Shown: positions 1 through 5,679, numbered from the stretch's first letter. The stretch: DNA of 8,631 nucleotides from Nitrososphaerota archaeon (GCA_023266955.1 JAHFOH010000047.1:1-8631), one strand, 5' to 3'. Notes: generated by a model not told the origin, from the sequence alone. Made by a program: numbers and translations.

Positions 1-92
1 CTTGGAGCCAGCATAAACTGGTACCACTCTTTTGGCCGTTCTCAGCGCCATCTTACGTCTTGGTCGTATTGCTCCCCCTTCGGCATCAATTT

Positions 93-100
93 CATATACT
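93..100 (+). promoter_or_regulatory. TATA-like box of the thiol dioxygenase gene
   Basis: The sequence CATATACT is centred about 33 bases before the ATG at 129. Archaeal transcription normally starts about 25 to 27 bases after the TATA centre, so the transcript would begin just before that ATG with almost no leader. There is no ribosome binding site before 129, which agrees with this. It is a motif match only, and supports 129 over the upstream TTG at 60. Confidence 0.4.
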
Positions 101-128
101 AAGAAGTCATTGGCAAAGCGTTTGCTTT

Positions 129-755
129 ATGAAAGACCTTATAGAAGAAGGCTCGGATGTTGGGCTGATCTATTCGCCAAATTATTCTCTTGAACAGTTC
201 ACCCGAGATACCGATTCGGTTGTGCGGAAGTATTCGACGGAATCGGAGATTCTCAGGCGCCTCAGACCACTTCTAGAGAGACTTCTTGCGAATCCGAATT
301 CGGTGCCTCCAGAAGCGTTCAAGCCGAGGCAAGACAGGTTCGCCTTTAACCTGATTTACATGCCTAAGGACAAGGCCTTTTCAGTTATCGGAGGGGTATG
401 GCAATCCGGTCAAACAACGCCGATCCATGATCATCTTACGTGGGCACTAATTGGAGTGTACGAGGGAGAAGAGAGGGAGGCTATCTACCGAAGATCTGAC
501 GATGGCTCAAATCCTAGATTGGCCAAGCTAGAGAAGGTTAGTGAGAGGATTAACAAGAGAGATCAGGTATCGGTGCTGGGTAGAGCAGGCATACACCGGG
601 TCGACAATATTTCTGAAAAAACATCAATGAGCGTCCATGTATACGGACGAGATGTTGGCAATACCGAGAGGCATAGCTACGATCCAGTCACTGGCGAGAT
701 AAGCGCTTTCTTGTCTGGGTACTGCAATGTTCTCCGGGACCTCGATGAGTTCTAG
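129..755 (+). CDS. Cupin thiol dioxygenase (cysteine/3-mercaptopropionate dioxygenase-like)
   Basis: Predicted cytosolic, mononuclear non-haem iron enzyme that adds O2 to a thiol, giving a sulfinic acid. Counting from the ATG at 129 (208 residues), the cupin motif G-x5-H-x-H is seen as GQTTPIHDH with H100 and H102, the third iron ligand is H156 in GIHRVDN, and S168, H170 and Y172 in SVHVY match the Ser-His-Tyr triad of cysteine dioxygenases. A conserved Trp (W91) precedes the motif. The arginine that binds the substrate carboxylate in characterised cysteine and mercaptopropionate dioxygenases seems replaced: by hand alignment its place is N74 or close to it, with R70 the nearest alternative. 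Substrate is therefore open. The frame has no stop back to the left edge and offers a TTG at 60, but only the ATG at 129 has a well-placed TATA box and the added residues do not resemble the family. It stands alone; the next gene has its own promoter. Confidence 0.85.
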   Translation: MKDLIEEGSDVGLIYSPNYSLEQFTRDTDSVVRKYSTESEILRRLRPLLERLLANPNSVPPEAFKPRQDRFAFNLIYMPKDKAFSVIGGVWQSGQTTPIHDHLTWALIGVYEGEEREAIYRRSDDGSNPRLAKLEKVSERINKRDQVSVLGRAGIHRVDNISEKTSMSVHVYGRDVGNTERHSYDPVTGEISAFLSGYCNVLRDLDEF

Positions 756-788
756 ATAACCAAGTCGTCCGATACGCAACAAAACCTG

Positions 789-801
789 AAAAAAATTTTT
801 T
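789..801 (+). terminator. Poly-A/poly-T tract, likely terminator after the thiol dioxygenase gene
   Basis: A run of seven A followed by six T lies about 35 bases after the stop codon. Archaeal RNA polymerase often stops at such T-runs without a strong hairpin. The tract is nearly symmetric, so it could act on either strand. Two weak hairpins follow, ATCTC/GAGAT at 820-837 and GCTCC/GGAGC at 871-893. Confidence 0.4.
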
Positions 802-897
802 CACGCAACCGCTTTCGAAATCTCGCTTTTGAGAGATCGCGGGCAGAATAACTCCTCACGCCAACTCTTCGCTCCTTTTACTTCGCGCGGAGCAACG

Positions 898-905
898 TTT
901 ACATA
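898..905 (+). promoter_or_regulatory. TATA-like box before the zinc-finger gene
   Basis: TTTACATA is centred about 45 bases before the ATG at 948. A start site near 927 would leave a short leader that carries the AAGGAG ribosome binding site at 931-936. Motif match only. Confidence 0.35.
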
Positions 906-930
906 CGGAGTCGCAGACTAATCGATTCCT

Positions 931-936
931 AAGGAG
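931..936 (+). promoter_or_regulatory. Ribosome binding site AAGGAG for the zinc-finger gene
   Basis: AAGGAG is a good Shine-Dalgarno match. It overlaps the possible GTG start at 936, which argues against that start. It lies 11 bases before the in-frame ATG at 948 and 4 bases before an out-of-frame ATG at 941 that opens only 17 codons. It therefore favours 948 for the zinc-finger protein. Confidence 0.5.
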
Positions 937-947
937 TGGTATGCTGG

Positions 948-1154
948 ATGTGCTTCTTCGACCAGCTCTTCCCAATGAAGTGCCCTCACTGTAACAGCGA
1001 AACGCCACTCTACCTTTACGAAGACCATCTTAGAAAGCACGAGTTGCGTAGCGGTCTAGACGAAAGACTTCTACGCGAAGCTATTCAGTACATAATGGTA
1101 TTGATGAAGCGCTGGACACTCGGATCTTATCAAATCCGAAGCTCATGTATTTGA
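948..1154 (+). CDS. Small C2H2 zinc-finger protein
   Basis: A 68-residue protein with one zinc-binding site near its N-terminus: Cys-Pro-His-Cys at residues 12-15 followed by a His-x3-His pair in EDHLRKH, giving C-x2-C-x11-H-x3-H. Such single-finger miniproteins are common in archaea and are thought to bind DNA, RNA or protein partners; the target cannot be told here. After the finger comes a charged stretch and a short hydrophobic helix-like segment (QYIMVLMKRW), then an unremarkable tail ending in Ile. Alternative starts are GTG 936, which overlaps the ribosome binding site and adds a further Cys, and ATG 975, which begins directly with MKCPHC but has no ribosome binding site. It has its own TATA-like box and is not obviously in an operon. 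The tail may be divergent, but I see no clear frameshift. Confidence 0.55.
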   Translation: MCFFDQLFPMKCPHCNSETPLYLYEDHLRKHELRSGLDERLLREAIQYIMVLMKRWTLGSYQIRSSCI

Positions 1155-1311
1155 GCTAGGCTATCGAATAGTGCTGCTCGGAACATCTAGCCTGTTCTGA
1201 AGTGTTTGATCCACGACTTCGATGTCTATCCTGCGAGCAATCCGCATATCAGGAAAGCTTTCTAGGGTGCAAACCAATGGAAAGCATTCGCGGCGTGGTT
1301 TCACTTTCCTT

Positions 1312-1318
1312 GTATAGC
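1312..1318 (+). promoter_or_regulatory. TATA-like box before the MFS/PLP-enzyme operon
   Basis: TGTATAG lies about 30 bases before the TTG at 1344 and would place the transcript start close to that codon. A second weaker candidate, CTTTATG around 1327-1333, would instead favour the GTG at 1371 or the ATG at 1392. Motif match only. Confidence 0.25.
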
Positions 1319-1343
1319 TACAAACTCTTTATGAGTAAAGGTA

Positions 1344-2573
1344 TTGCAGGCATCGAGCCGGAGCTCGCTAGTGACCTTTCAGAAGCCTCCCATGGTGGCT
1401 TGGCTTACGTTGAGCCTAGCCGCCATTGTGGGGTTCTTTACACTGTTTGCGATTCTCACGGTTTCGCCACTGCTCTCGGCGATCATTAGCGACCTTACAC
1501 TGACCTTCGCTGAGGCGGGTTTCCTCTTCTCTTTACTCGTTATCATGATCGTCGTCGGAGCCCTGCTTGGTGGGTATGCGAGTGATAAAGTCGGCATTAA
1601 GAGGGTCGTGGGGATCGGCGCCACGCTGGTTGGAGTTGGCGCTCCGCTGCGGGGACTAGCTCCTGAGTACCTTAGCCTGTTGCTCTTGATGGCCTTAGTG
1701 GGGCTGGGCTACGGGTTCCTGTTACCGAACCTTCCTAAGCTGGCTGCGGGGTGGTTTCCTCGTGAATATCTAGGTAGAGTCACTGGTATCTACATGGCGA
1801 GTTTGTTTGCTGGTGCGGCGCTTGGCATTTCAGCCACGCTTCCGATCTCTTTTCTGCTCGCCAGCTCGTGGCGCAACATCCTGCTTCTCTTCGGGCTTCT
1901 CAGCACGCTTGGAGCCGGAGCATGGTGGCTTGTGGCGCGTAACCCCCCTCCATCTGATGTGGTCAGGGGTTCCCACGGCGGTTGGGGAACAAAGGGTGAT
2001 CGCATTTGGGCTAACCGTCAGATCTGGCTCGTCGCCATCCTTCTATCCTGTATGAATATCTTCTTCTACACCCTCGGCGGATGGTTACCTACGATCTTCA
2101 CGGAGCGTGGCAGTCCGCCTAACGAGGCAGGCTTAATGGCTTCGATGGCCTACTTCCTAGCGATCCCGGCGACATTCATCATTCCCTTTCTGTCAGATCG
2201 TATTGGCCGTCGCAAGCCCTTCCTATGGATTCTCGCCCTCGTAGCGGCCGTGGCCTCGTATGGGCTTTTGGTCACGCCACTCGCCTTTGGATGGTTTTTG
2301 GCGGCTGTGTTAGGCTTTGCCACCGCGGGCATCATCGTAGTCGTTTACATCCTCCCGGTGGAATTGGTCGACGCGTCGGCCCTCGGCAGGACCTCAGGAA
2401 TAATCGTCTCTGTGGGGTTCATCGGCGGGATAGTCGGTCCGTTTACAGCCGGGTTGCTCCGTGACGTAACGCGGAGTTTTGCGGCTGTGATCGTCTTGCT
2501 GATGATTGCAGCTCTGTTGGCGGCTGCAGTGGCTACACCCATTCGAGAAACTGGTAGAAGAGGCAGCGCTTAA
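1344..2573 (+). CDS. MFS transporter, 12 membrane helices (CynX/NarK-like)
   Basis: Major facilitator family carrier in the cell membrane, 409 residues from the TTG at 1344, the usual family length. Hydrophobic segments are spread as two sets of six around a polar loop at about residues 199-225. The family's motif A is seen in the first half as GGYASDKVGIKR (residues 76-87) and again in the second half as SDRIGRRKP (284-292), the classic two-fold repeat. The segment GGWLPTIFTERG near residue 245 recalls cyanate- and nitrate-type carriers, but the substrate cannot be assigned. The first stop upstream is at 1332. GTG 1371 and ATG 1392 are alternatives; the last would leave hardly any tail before helix 1. 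No convincing ribosome binding site is seen. The PLP-enzyme gene follows after 37 bases on the same strand, so the pair is probably one operon and the carrier may bring in or export that enzyme's substrate or product. Confidence 0.85.
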   Translation: MQASSRSSLVTFQKPPMVAWLTLSLAAIVGFFTLFAILTVSPLLSAIISDLTLTFAEAGFLFSLLVIMIVVGALLGGYASDKVGIKRVVGIGATLVGVGAPLRGLAPEYLSLLLLMALVGLGYGFLLPNLPKLAAGWFPREYLGRVTGIYMASLFAGAALGISATLPISFLLASSWRNILLLFGLLSTLGAGAWWLVARNPPPSDVVRGSHGGWGTKGDRIWANRQIWLVAILLSCMNIFFYTLGGWLPTIFTERGSPPNEAGLMASMAYFLAIPATFIIPFLSDRIGRRKPFLWILALVAAVASYGLLVTPLAFGWFLAAVLGFATAGIIVVVYILPVELVDASALGRTSGIIVSVGFIGGIVGPFTAGLLRDVTRSFAAVIVLLMIAALLAAAVATPIRETGRRGSA

Positions 2574-2610
2574 GCTAAATGGCACAACTGTCTAGGCTGG
2601 CTCGCTGAAT

Positions 2611-3894
2611 ATGTCTGCTCGTGTGGAAGTCCAGGGGATGAAAACAGACAGATTCGGAAATCCATTCGCTGAAACCCTGCCCTACGCCAGAGGGAGGATT
2701 CTCAGCGACACGCAGCGTGATATGCAGAAGCTCTTGAAGGCGTGGCGGTTGATCGAAACGAGGATTCAACATCAAGGCTTGGATTCGGTGTTTAACTTCA
2801 CCGGGTTAGAGAGGAGAATAGTACTAGCTGGAGCTTCTGACGATCCCCTTGATGATGAAATATCGCCCGCCCTCTTTTATGAAAAACTGCGTGCAGCCAC
2901 CCTTTCCCATCTCGGAGGAAATTCAGAGGCGCATGATGTCGCAGTCTTCAATAGGATGGCCGCAGCTACTCTAGCTACTCACTTGGCTTTGGTAAGGCCC
3001 GGCGAAGTTGTTCTCGGAGTATCTGCAAGTTACACTCATGCCACAGTGCTCCGCGCCGCTAAACTGGCTGGCGCAAAGTTCGTCGACACTACGAGTGTTG
3101 AAAAATTCGGGACGGCATTGCAACAAGAGGAGAAGGTCTCTCTAGTGGTCCTGACACGCATGGCGGTTACATACGACATTCTGCCCGTAAATACAATGAC
3201 AGAAATCATTCAGCTTGCCAAAAGACATGCCGTCCCAGTATACATGGACGACGCAGGTGGCGCGAGAGTTGGGCCCGCACTGCTGAATCAGCCTAAGACG
3301 CTGGAACTGGGTGTGGATGTTGGAGCTACTGGACTTGATAAGTATGGTTGTCGTGGGCCGCGCATTGGGCTTCTGGCTGGCGATAAGGAAATCGTCGCGC
3401 AGATTCGTGCTAAGGGCTCTGAGCTGGCCCTCGAAGCTAGACCGATGCTCTACGGACCCATTTTGCGATCCCTGCAAGCCTATAACCCACAAGATGTGTC
3501 GTCATTGGTCGAGACAACGAAGAGTGTAGCAGTCGAGTTGCGGAAGAAATTCGGAAAGCGTTTGGTTGAGAATTTGGTTACTGCCCAACTACTGCCTGAC
3601 GACATCCTTGAACTTGCCATGGAACGCGCGGGAGTAACCTCTACGCCCATAGTTCCTTACGAAGCTTCTGCGGCTCTTGCGATGTTGCTGCTACGCGAGT
3701 ACGGCATTATCACAGTGCACTTTGCGGGGCTGCCTCCGGGGACAGGCGCCATTCTATTCAAATTCATCCCTGCTGACACACTCACTCAGTTCGGAGGAGC
3801 GAGAAAATTCGCTGAAGCTGTCGATGCGTCGCTTAATCGGCTGTCAGAAATTATCGCGGAGGCGAAAGCGATTGAGGACCTTTTACTAAACTAG
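2611..3894 (+). CDS. SelA-like PLP-dependent enzyme (fold type I; lyase/transferase of unknown substrate)
   Basis: A cytosolic pyridoxal-phosphate enzyme of 427 residues, related to selenocysteine synthase SelA, D-glucosaminate-6-phosphate ammonia-lyase and the archaeal MJ0158-like proteins (COG1921-type; recognised by motif, not by search). K244 in TGLDKYGCRGPR is the likely Schiff-base lysine, followed by the glycine-rich turn typical of this group. D213 or D214 in VYMDDAGGAR is the likely partner of the PLP ring nitrogen. The large domain with the pattern FNRMAAAT, then GVSASYTH, spans about 100-270, and a small C-terminal domain follows from about 300. No sign of selenoprotein genes or tRNA-Sec is in the window, so selenium transfer is unlikely; ammonia elimination, deamination or racemisation of an amino acid or amino sugar is more plausible. 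ATG 2638 is an alternative start with purine-rich sequence just before it. It follows the MFS gene by 37 bases and ends 4 bases from the converging hepT. Confidence 0.75.
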   Translation: MSARVEVQGMKTDRFGNPFAETLPYARGRILSDTQRDMQKLLKAWRLIETRIQHQGLDSVFNFTGLERRIVLAGASDDPLDDEISPALFYEKLRAATLSHLGGNSEAHDVAVFNRMAAATLATHLALVRPGEVVLGVSASYTHATVLRAAKLAGAKFVDTTSVEKFGTALQQEEKVSLVVLTRMAVTYDILPVNTMTEIIQLAKRHAVPVYMDDAGGARVGPALLNQPKTLELGVDVGATGLDKYGCRGPRIGLLAGDKEIVAQIRAKGSELALEARPMLYGPILRSLQAYNPQDVSSLVETTKSVAVELRKKFGKRLVENLVTAQLLPDDILELAMERAGVTSTPIVPYEASAALAMLLLREYGIITVHFAGLPPGTGAILFKFIPADTLTQFGGARKFAEAVDASLNRLSEIIAEAKAIEDLLLN

Positions 3895-3898
3895 AGTG

Positions 3899-4348
3899 CT
3901 ACCTACTAGGCTGCCTCTTTTTCGCTCTCCGTGCTGTGAGGAATCTCTTGATCTGATTTGCAAAGGATCGGAGGTCCTTTACTCTGCTCCGCAGGAAAGT
4001 CCATTCGAGCCGAAGATTGATCCTCGCGTAGTCGTGAACGAGAATGTTTCTGAACCCTATCATATCGTCGACAGATTTTCCAAGACGTGCTGTAATGATC
4101 TTCTCTGCAACTAGGATTCTCGGGATATCACGATACCGTTCGGGTTTCTCCAATTGCAATGAGGAGATGATTTCATTTCCTATGTCAATGACGGTCTCGA
4201 TCGAGAGGTGCATGTACCTCTCGACCGCACCACGACTTCTGAAATCGGTCTCCAGCAACTTATAGTCTAAGCCGTGCATATCTCGTAGGTAGCCTACGTA
4301 CTGCGATAACCTGGCAAGCTTCTCTAGGAGTAGCTGTCTATCTATCAC
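3899..4348 (-). CDS. hepT: HepT-like HEPN ribonuclease toxin (DUF86)
   Basis: The toxin half of a MntA/HepT toxin-antitoxin pair, 149 residues, mainly helical. The HEPN RNase signature R-x4-H-x-Y is intact: R100, H105 and Y107 in RNILVHDY. In studied pairs the HEPN dimer cleaves RNA, and the nucleotidyltransferase partner silences it by attaching AMP to that tyrosine. All three residues needed for both activity and control are present. The start is GTG at 4348, whose bases overlap the stop of mntA as GTGA, so translation is probably coupled. The C-terminus is rich in Arg and Lys. The gene ends in TAG only 4 bases from the stop of the converging PLP-enzyme gene, so the two transcripts must overlap or end within each other. 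Confidence 0.9.
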   Translation of the reverse strand: MIDRQLLLEKLARLSQYVGYLRDMHGLDYKLLETDFRSRGAVERYMHLSIETVIDIGNEIISSLQLEKPERYRDIPRILVAEKIITARLGKSVDDMIGFRNILVHDYARINLRLEWTFLRSRVKDLRSFANQIKRFLTARRAKKRQPSR

Positions 4349-4728
4349 GACCTTCTCCGCATCAACTGCTCGAAGTACCGGGCACTTATTCTCTCGAAAT
4401 CCAAGTATTCATCCAAAGCCCTAGACTCGAACGAAACCCTTTCCCTTTCGTCCCTGCAATGAACGACTTTCCCTTTCTTTATGACTTGGTATTTCAAAAG
4501 AGGTGAGGCCACATTTAAGATGGATAAGTCCACCTCATTGCCTAGCGCTTTAGAAAATTCTCCCGCCAGATTCAGCTGATAGTCGAGCAGTTTTGATGGC
4601 ACTCTCCTCAAGTATACAGCCACATCGACGTCGCTATGTCTGTTTCCGCGACCTCGGGCGTGAGAGCCGAAGAGGTATGCTATGAGGATGTTCTGCTCTT
4701 GCTCTAAGACCTTTGCGATAGCTCGCAT
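4345..4728 (-). CDS. mntA: MntA-like nucleotidyltransferase antitoxin
   Basis: A minimal nucleotidyltransferase of 127 residues, the antitoxin of the downstream hepT. The family motif G-S-x10-D-x-D is seen as G21 S22 through D33 and D35 (GSHARGRGNRHSDVD), and the third metal-binding acidic residue is D67 in NEVDLSI. The active site therefore looks complete. In characterised pairs the enzyme moves AMP from ATP to the tyrosine of the HEPN toxin. The C-terminal part (about 95-127) is a charged helix that probably contacts the toxin. The ATG at 4728 has a TATA-like box centred about 25 bases upstream, suggesting a leaderless message. Such pairs are often mobile and guard against plasmids or phage, and many are autoregulated; the inverted repeats upstream are candidate operators. 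Confidence 0.92.
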   Translation of the reverse strand: MRAIAKVLEQEQNILIAYLFGSHARGRGNRHSDVDVAVYLRRVPSKLLDYQLNLAGEFSKALGNEVDLSILNVASPLLKYQVIKKGKVVHCRDERERVSFESRALDEYLDFERISARYFEQLMRRRS

Positions 4729-4749
4729 GTTCTTTGTTATTTCCCCGAT

Positions 4750-4757
4750 CTATTGTA
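4750..4757 (-). promoter_or_regulatory. TATA-like box of mntA-hepT
   Basis: On the minus strand the sequence reads GAATACAATA around these bases, centred about 25 bases before the mntA ATG. That fits a leaderless archaeal promoter. The match to consensus is only fair. Confidence 0.35.
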
Positions 4758-4770
4758 TTCAATCCAATCG

Positions 4771-4827
4771 GGTGCTCTTTTAGGGTTTCTGAACCTCTCA
4801 TCGAGATATTCCATTTTTTAGAGCACC
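4771..4827. repeat. Wide-gap inverted repeat GGTGCTCT / AGAGCACC
   Basis: GGTGCTCT at 4771-4778 is the exact reverse complement of AGAGCACC at 4820-4827, with 41 bases between. It lies just upstream of the mntA promoter. It could be a two-site operator for the toxin-antitoxin operon, or chance; an 8-base match over this distance is not strong by itself. Confidence 0.35.
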
Positions 4828-4842
4828 GCCAATACGTTGGCG
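4827..4842. repeat. Tight palindrome CGCCAA-TACG-TTGGCG
   Basis: Six-base arms CGCCAA and TTGGCG are exact complements around a 4-base centre. The element abuts the right arm of the wider inverted repeat. The size and symmetry suit a dimeric DNA-binding protein or a short RNA hairpin. No T-run follows, so it is not a terminator. Confidence 0.45.
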
Positions 4843-4898
4843 TGACTTAATCAAAAGCAATGCTGGAAACGATAATTTGGCCCAGCCAATAGTGGTCA

Positions 4899-5081
4899 AT
4901 GGCAGAAACCGCCAGACCGTGCAAAAGCGATAGACCGCCTTCCATTAAACTAGGAGCACGAGTTATGGACTCGTATGTCAGAGGAGAAAGTCATCTCGTT
5001 CCAGACGAGGTTGTTGGGTTTAAGCCCGTGCAGCGCCTAATGCAACTATTAGGACCATTTCGATATCTCGTTACCAGCTGA
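4899..5081 (+). CDS. Doubtful 60-residue hypothetical protein
   Basis: An ATG-started frame of 60 codons that matches no family I recognise. A TATA-like GATAATTT at 4871-4878 lies about 24 bases upstream, as for a leaderless archaeal gene, and that is the only support. The protein has no signal peptide, membrane segment or clear motif; its middle is mildly acidic and its end is hydrophobic. The same bases form several RNA hairpins, so the stretch may act as RNA, as a leftover of an older gene, or not at all. No partner gene lies nearby on this strand. Confidence 0.2.
   Translation: MAETARPCKSDRPPSIKLGARVMDSYVRGESHLVPDEVVGFKPVQRLMQLLGPFRYLVTS
4958..5009 (+). repeat. Two adjacent hairpins with interchangeable arms
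   Basis: Hairpin 1 is ACGAGT-TATGG-ACTCGT (4958-4974). Hairpin 2 is CTCGT-TCCAG-ACGAG (4995-5009). The arms carry the same five bases, so arm 1 could also pair with arm 3, and arm 2 with arm 4. A weaker hairpin GGGT-TTAA-GCCC follows at 5016-5027. The loops resemble tRNA anticodon and T arms, but there is no acceptor stem. Confidence 0.4.
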
Positions 5082-5104
5082 ACTTGTTCAGACTTGAGTA
5101 GGGG

Positions 5105-5587
5105 CTATCTTCGGCCTAGTATGATCACTGCTATCGCTGCTCCCACTACAGCTGCAGCTACCCCAGCGATCAAGACGGCATCAGCGGCCAGCGCGACCGC
5201 AGCAGGAGGTGCCGTAGTAGGAGGAGCAGTGTGCGTGGGCGTACTCGTAGTTGTATTAGAAACGCTTGTTATCGTGAATTCGGTATCAGCACGGATGCCC
5301 GCGGTCAAGACGAAAACGGGGTACGTCCCAGGAGGGAAATCGGGCACATTGAAAGTGGTCCTGAAAGTGCCCTCAGATGTTAGTGTTGTTACAGCAACAG
5401 TCGCCGGTCGATTTGCATAAAGAAAATCTATGTGGACACGTGACCCGGCGCCGATAAGTGGGAAGCCCTCTCCGATGACCGTCACGGAGGTACCGGGGAG
5501 ACCAGAGTTTGGAATGAGTCGAATAGAAGGGGTGACCTGACCTAAAGCTATGAATAGTGGGCTCGCCTGAAAGATCAGAGAGCCCAA
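5105..5587 (-). CDS. Surface-anchored TIG/Ig-like protein with Thr/Pro stalk; 5' end disturbed
   Basis: A small cell-surface protein of about 160 residues. After a short hydrophobic leader (about 1-18) comes one beta-rich IPT/TIG-like domain (about 19-108; note PNSGLPGTSVTVIGEGF and, later, FPPGTYPVFV), a Thr/Pro/Ser stalk (about 109-129) that is likely glycosylated, and a C-terminal membrane helix (about 130-157) ending in Arg-Arg. This is a usual plan for archaeal envelope proteins; the partner is unknown. The start is a problem: the TTG at 5587 directly follows an in-frame TAG (5590-5588), and the resulting leader has no positive charge. Eight codons before the amber is an in-frame ATG (5614) that would give a longer hydrophobic leader. 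Either translation starts at TTG, or a nonsense mutation has broken the signal peptide. It ends in TAG. It lies 143 bases downstream of the methyltransferase gene on the same strand. Confidence 0.6.
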   Translation of the reverse strand: MGSLIFQASPLFIALGQVTPSIRLIPNSGLPGTSVTVIGEGFPLIGAGSRVHIDFLYANRPATVAVTTLTSEGTFRTTFNVPDFPPGTYPVFVLTAGIRADTEFTITSVSNTTTSTPTHTAPPTTAPPAAVALAADAVLIAGVAAAVVGAAIAVIILGRR

Positions 5588-5614
5588 CTAGACCAGACTG
5601 ACTAGTGACGACAT
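5588..5614 (-). other. ATG-started leader segment cut off by an amber codon
   Basis: On the minus strand ATG (5614-5612) opens eight codons reading MSSLVSLV, then TAG, then runs in frame into the leader of the surface protein. The residues on both sides are those of a signal peptide core. The nearest upstream in-frame stop is a TGA near 5680, and no ATG, GTG or TTG lies between it and 5614. Confidence 0.4.
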
Positions 5615-5667
5615 CGAGAGAGAGGCTAAGAAACGTAATGACCTAAGGCTCTGGCAGACTCGCAGTA

Positions 5668-5679
5668 CCCAATTTTGGG
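5668..5679. repeat. Short palindrome CCCAA-TT-TTGGG
   Basis: Five-base complementary arms around two bases, in the gap between the methyltransferase gene and the surface protein gene. It could be an operator for the surface protein gene or part of the 3' end of the methyltransferase message. A TTTAAA on the minus strand at about 5698-5703 is a possible TATA box for the surface protein gene, with a leader of roughly 60 bases. Confidence 0.25.

Larger units (their letters stand above)
4729..5104. other. Regulatory-looking stretch between mntA and the surface protein gene
   Basis: About 375 bases without a secure gene. From left to right it holds the TATA-like box of mntA, an 8-base inverted repeat with a wide gap (4771-4778 and 4820-4827), a tight palindrome (4827-4842), a doubtful 60-codon frame from 4899, and hairpins at 4958-4974, 4995-5009 and 5016-5027. 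None of it resembles an insertion sequence end, CRISPR repeat or tRNA. It separates mntA, read leftward, from the 3' end of the surface protein gene, also read leftward. Confidence 0.5.

Noticed and set aside
60..128. TTG-started N-terminal extension of the thiol dioxygenase.
   Set aside because: The TATA-like box at 93-100 lies inside it, and the extension does not look like family sequence. The frame is open to the edge, so it cannot be fully excluded.
1202..1489. A 95-codon plus-strand frame with several Cys before the MFS gene.
   Set aside because: It overlaps the MFS start by about 145 bases in another frame, matches no family, and its C-terminal half is the shadow of the MFS N-terminus.
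2611..3894. True selenocysteine synthase SelA.
   Set aside because: No tRNA-Sec, SelB, SelD or in-frame UGA selenoprotein gene is seen, and archaea that use selenocysteine normally form it by the SepSecS route.
4931..5018. tRNA-like cloverleaf: ACGAG-TTATGGA-CTCGT resembles an anticodon arm and TCTCG-TTCCAGA-CGAGG a T arm.
   Set aside because: No acceptor stem can be formed with TTGTTGG after the T arm, the D loop has no GG, the anticodon would be ATG with A34, which archaea do not use for His, and T-loop position 57 is C rather than a purine.
5094..5420. A 108-codon plus-strand frame rich in Ala, Thr and Val opposite the surface protein.
   Set aside because: Its Ala/Val/Thr make-up mirrors the low-complexity stalk and membrane helix on the other strand, where a full domain order is seen.
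5588..5590. Pyrrolysine readthrough of TAG in the surface protein leader.
   Set aside because: TAG ends 6 of 12 readable genes here, and a lysine derivative in a signal peptide core is unlikely. It is kept only as a remote option in the finding on this site.
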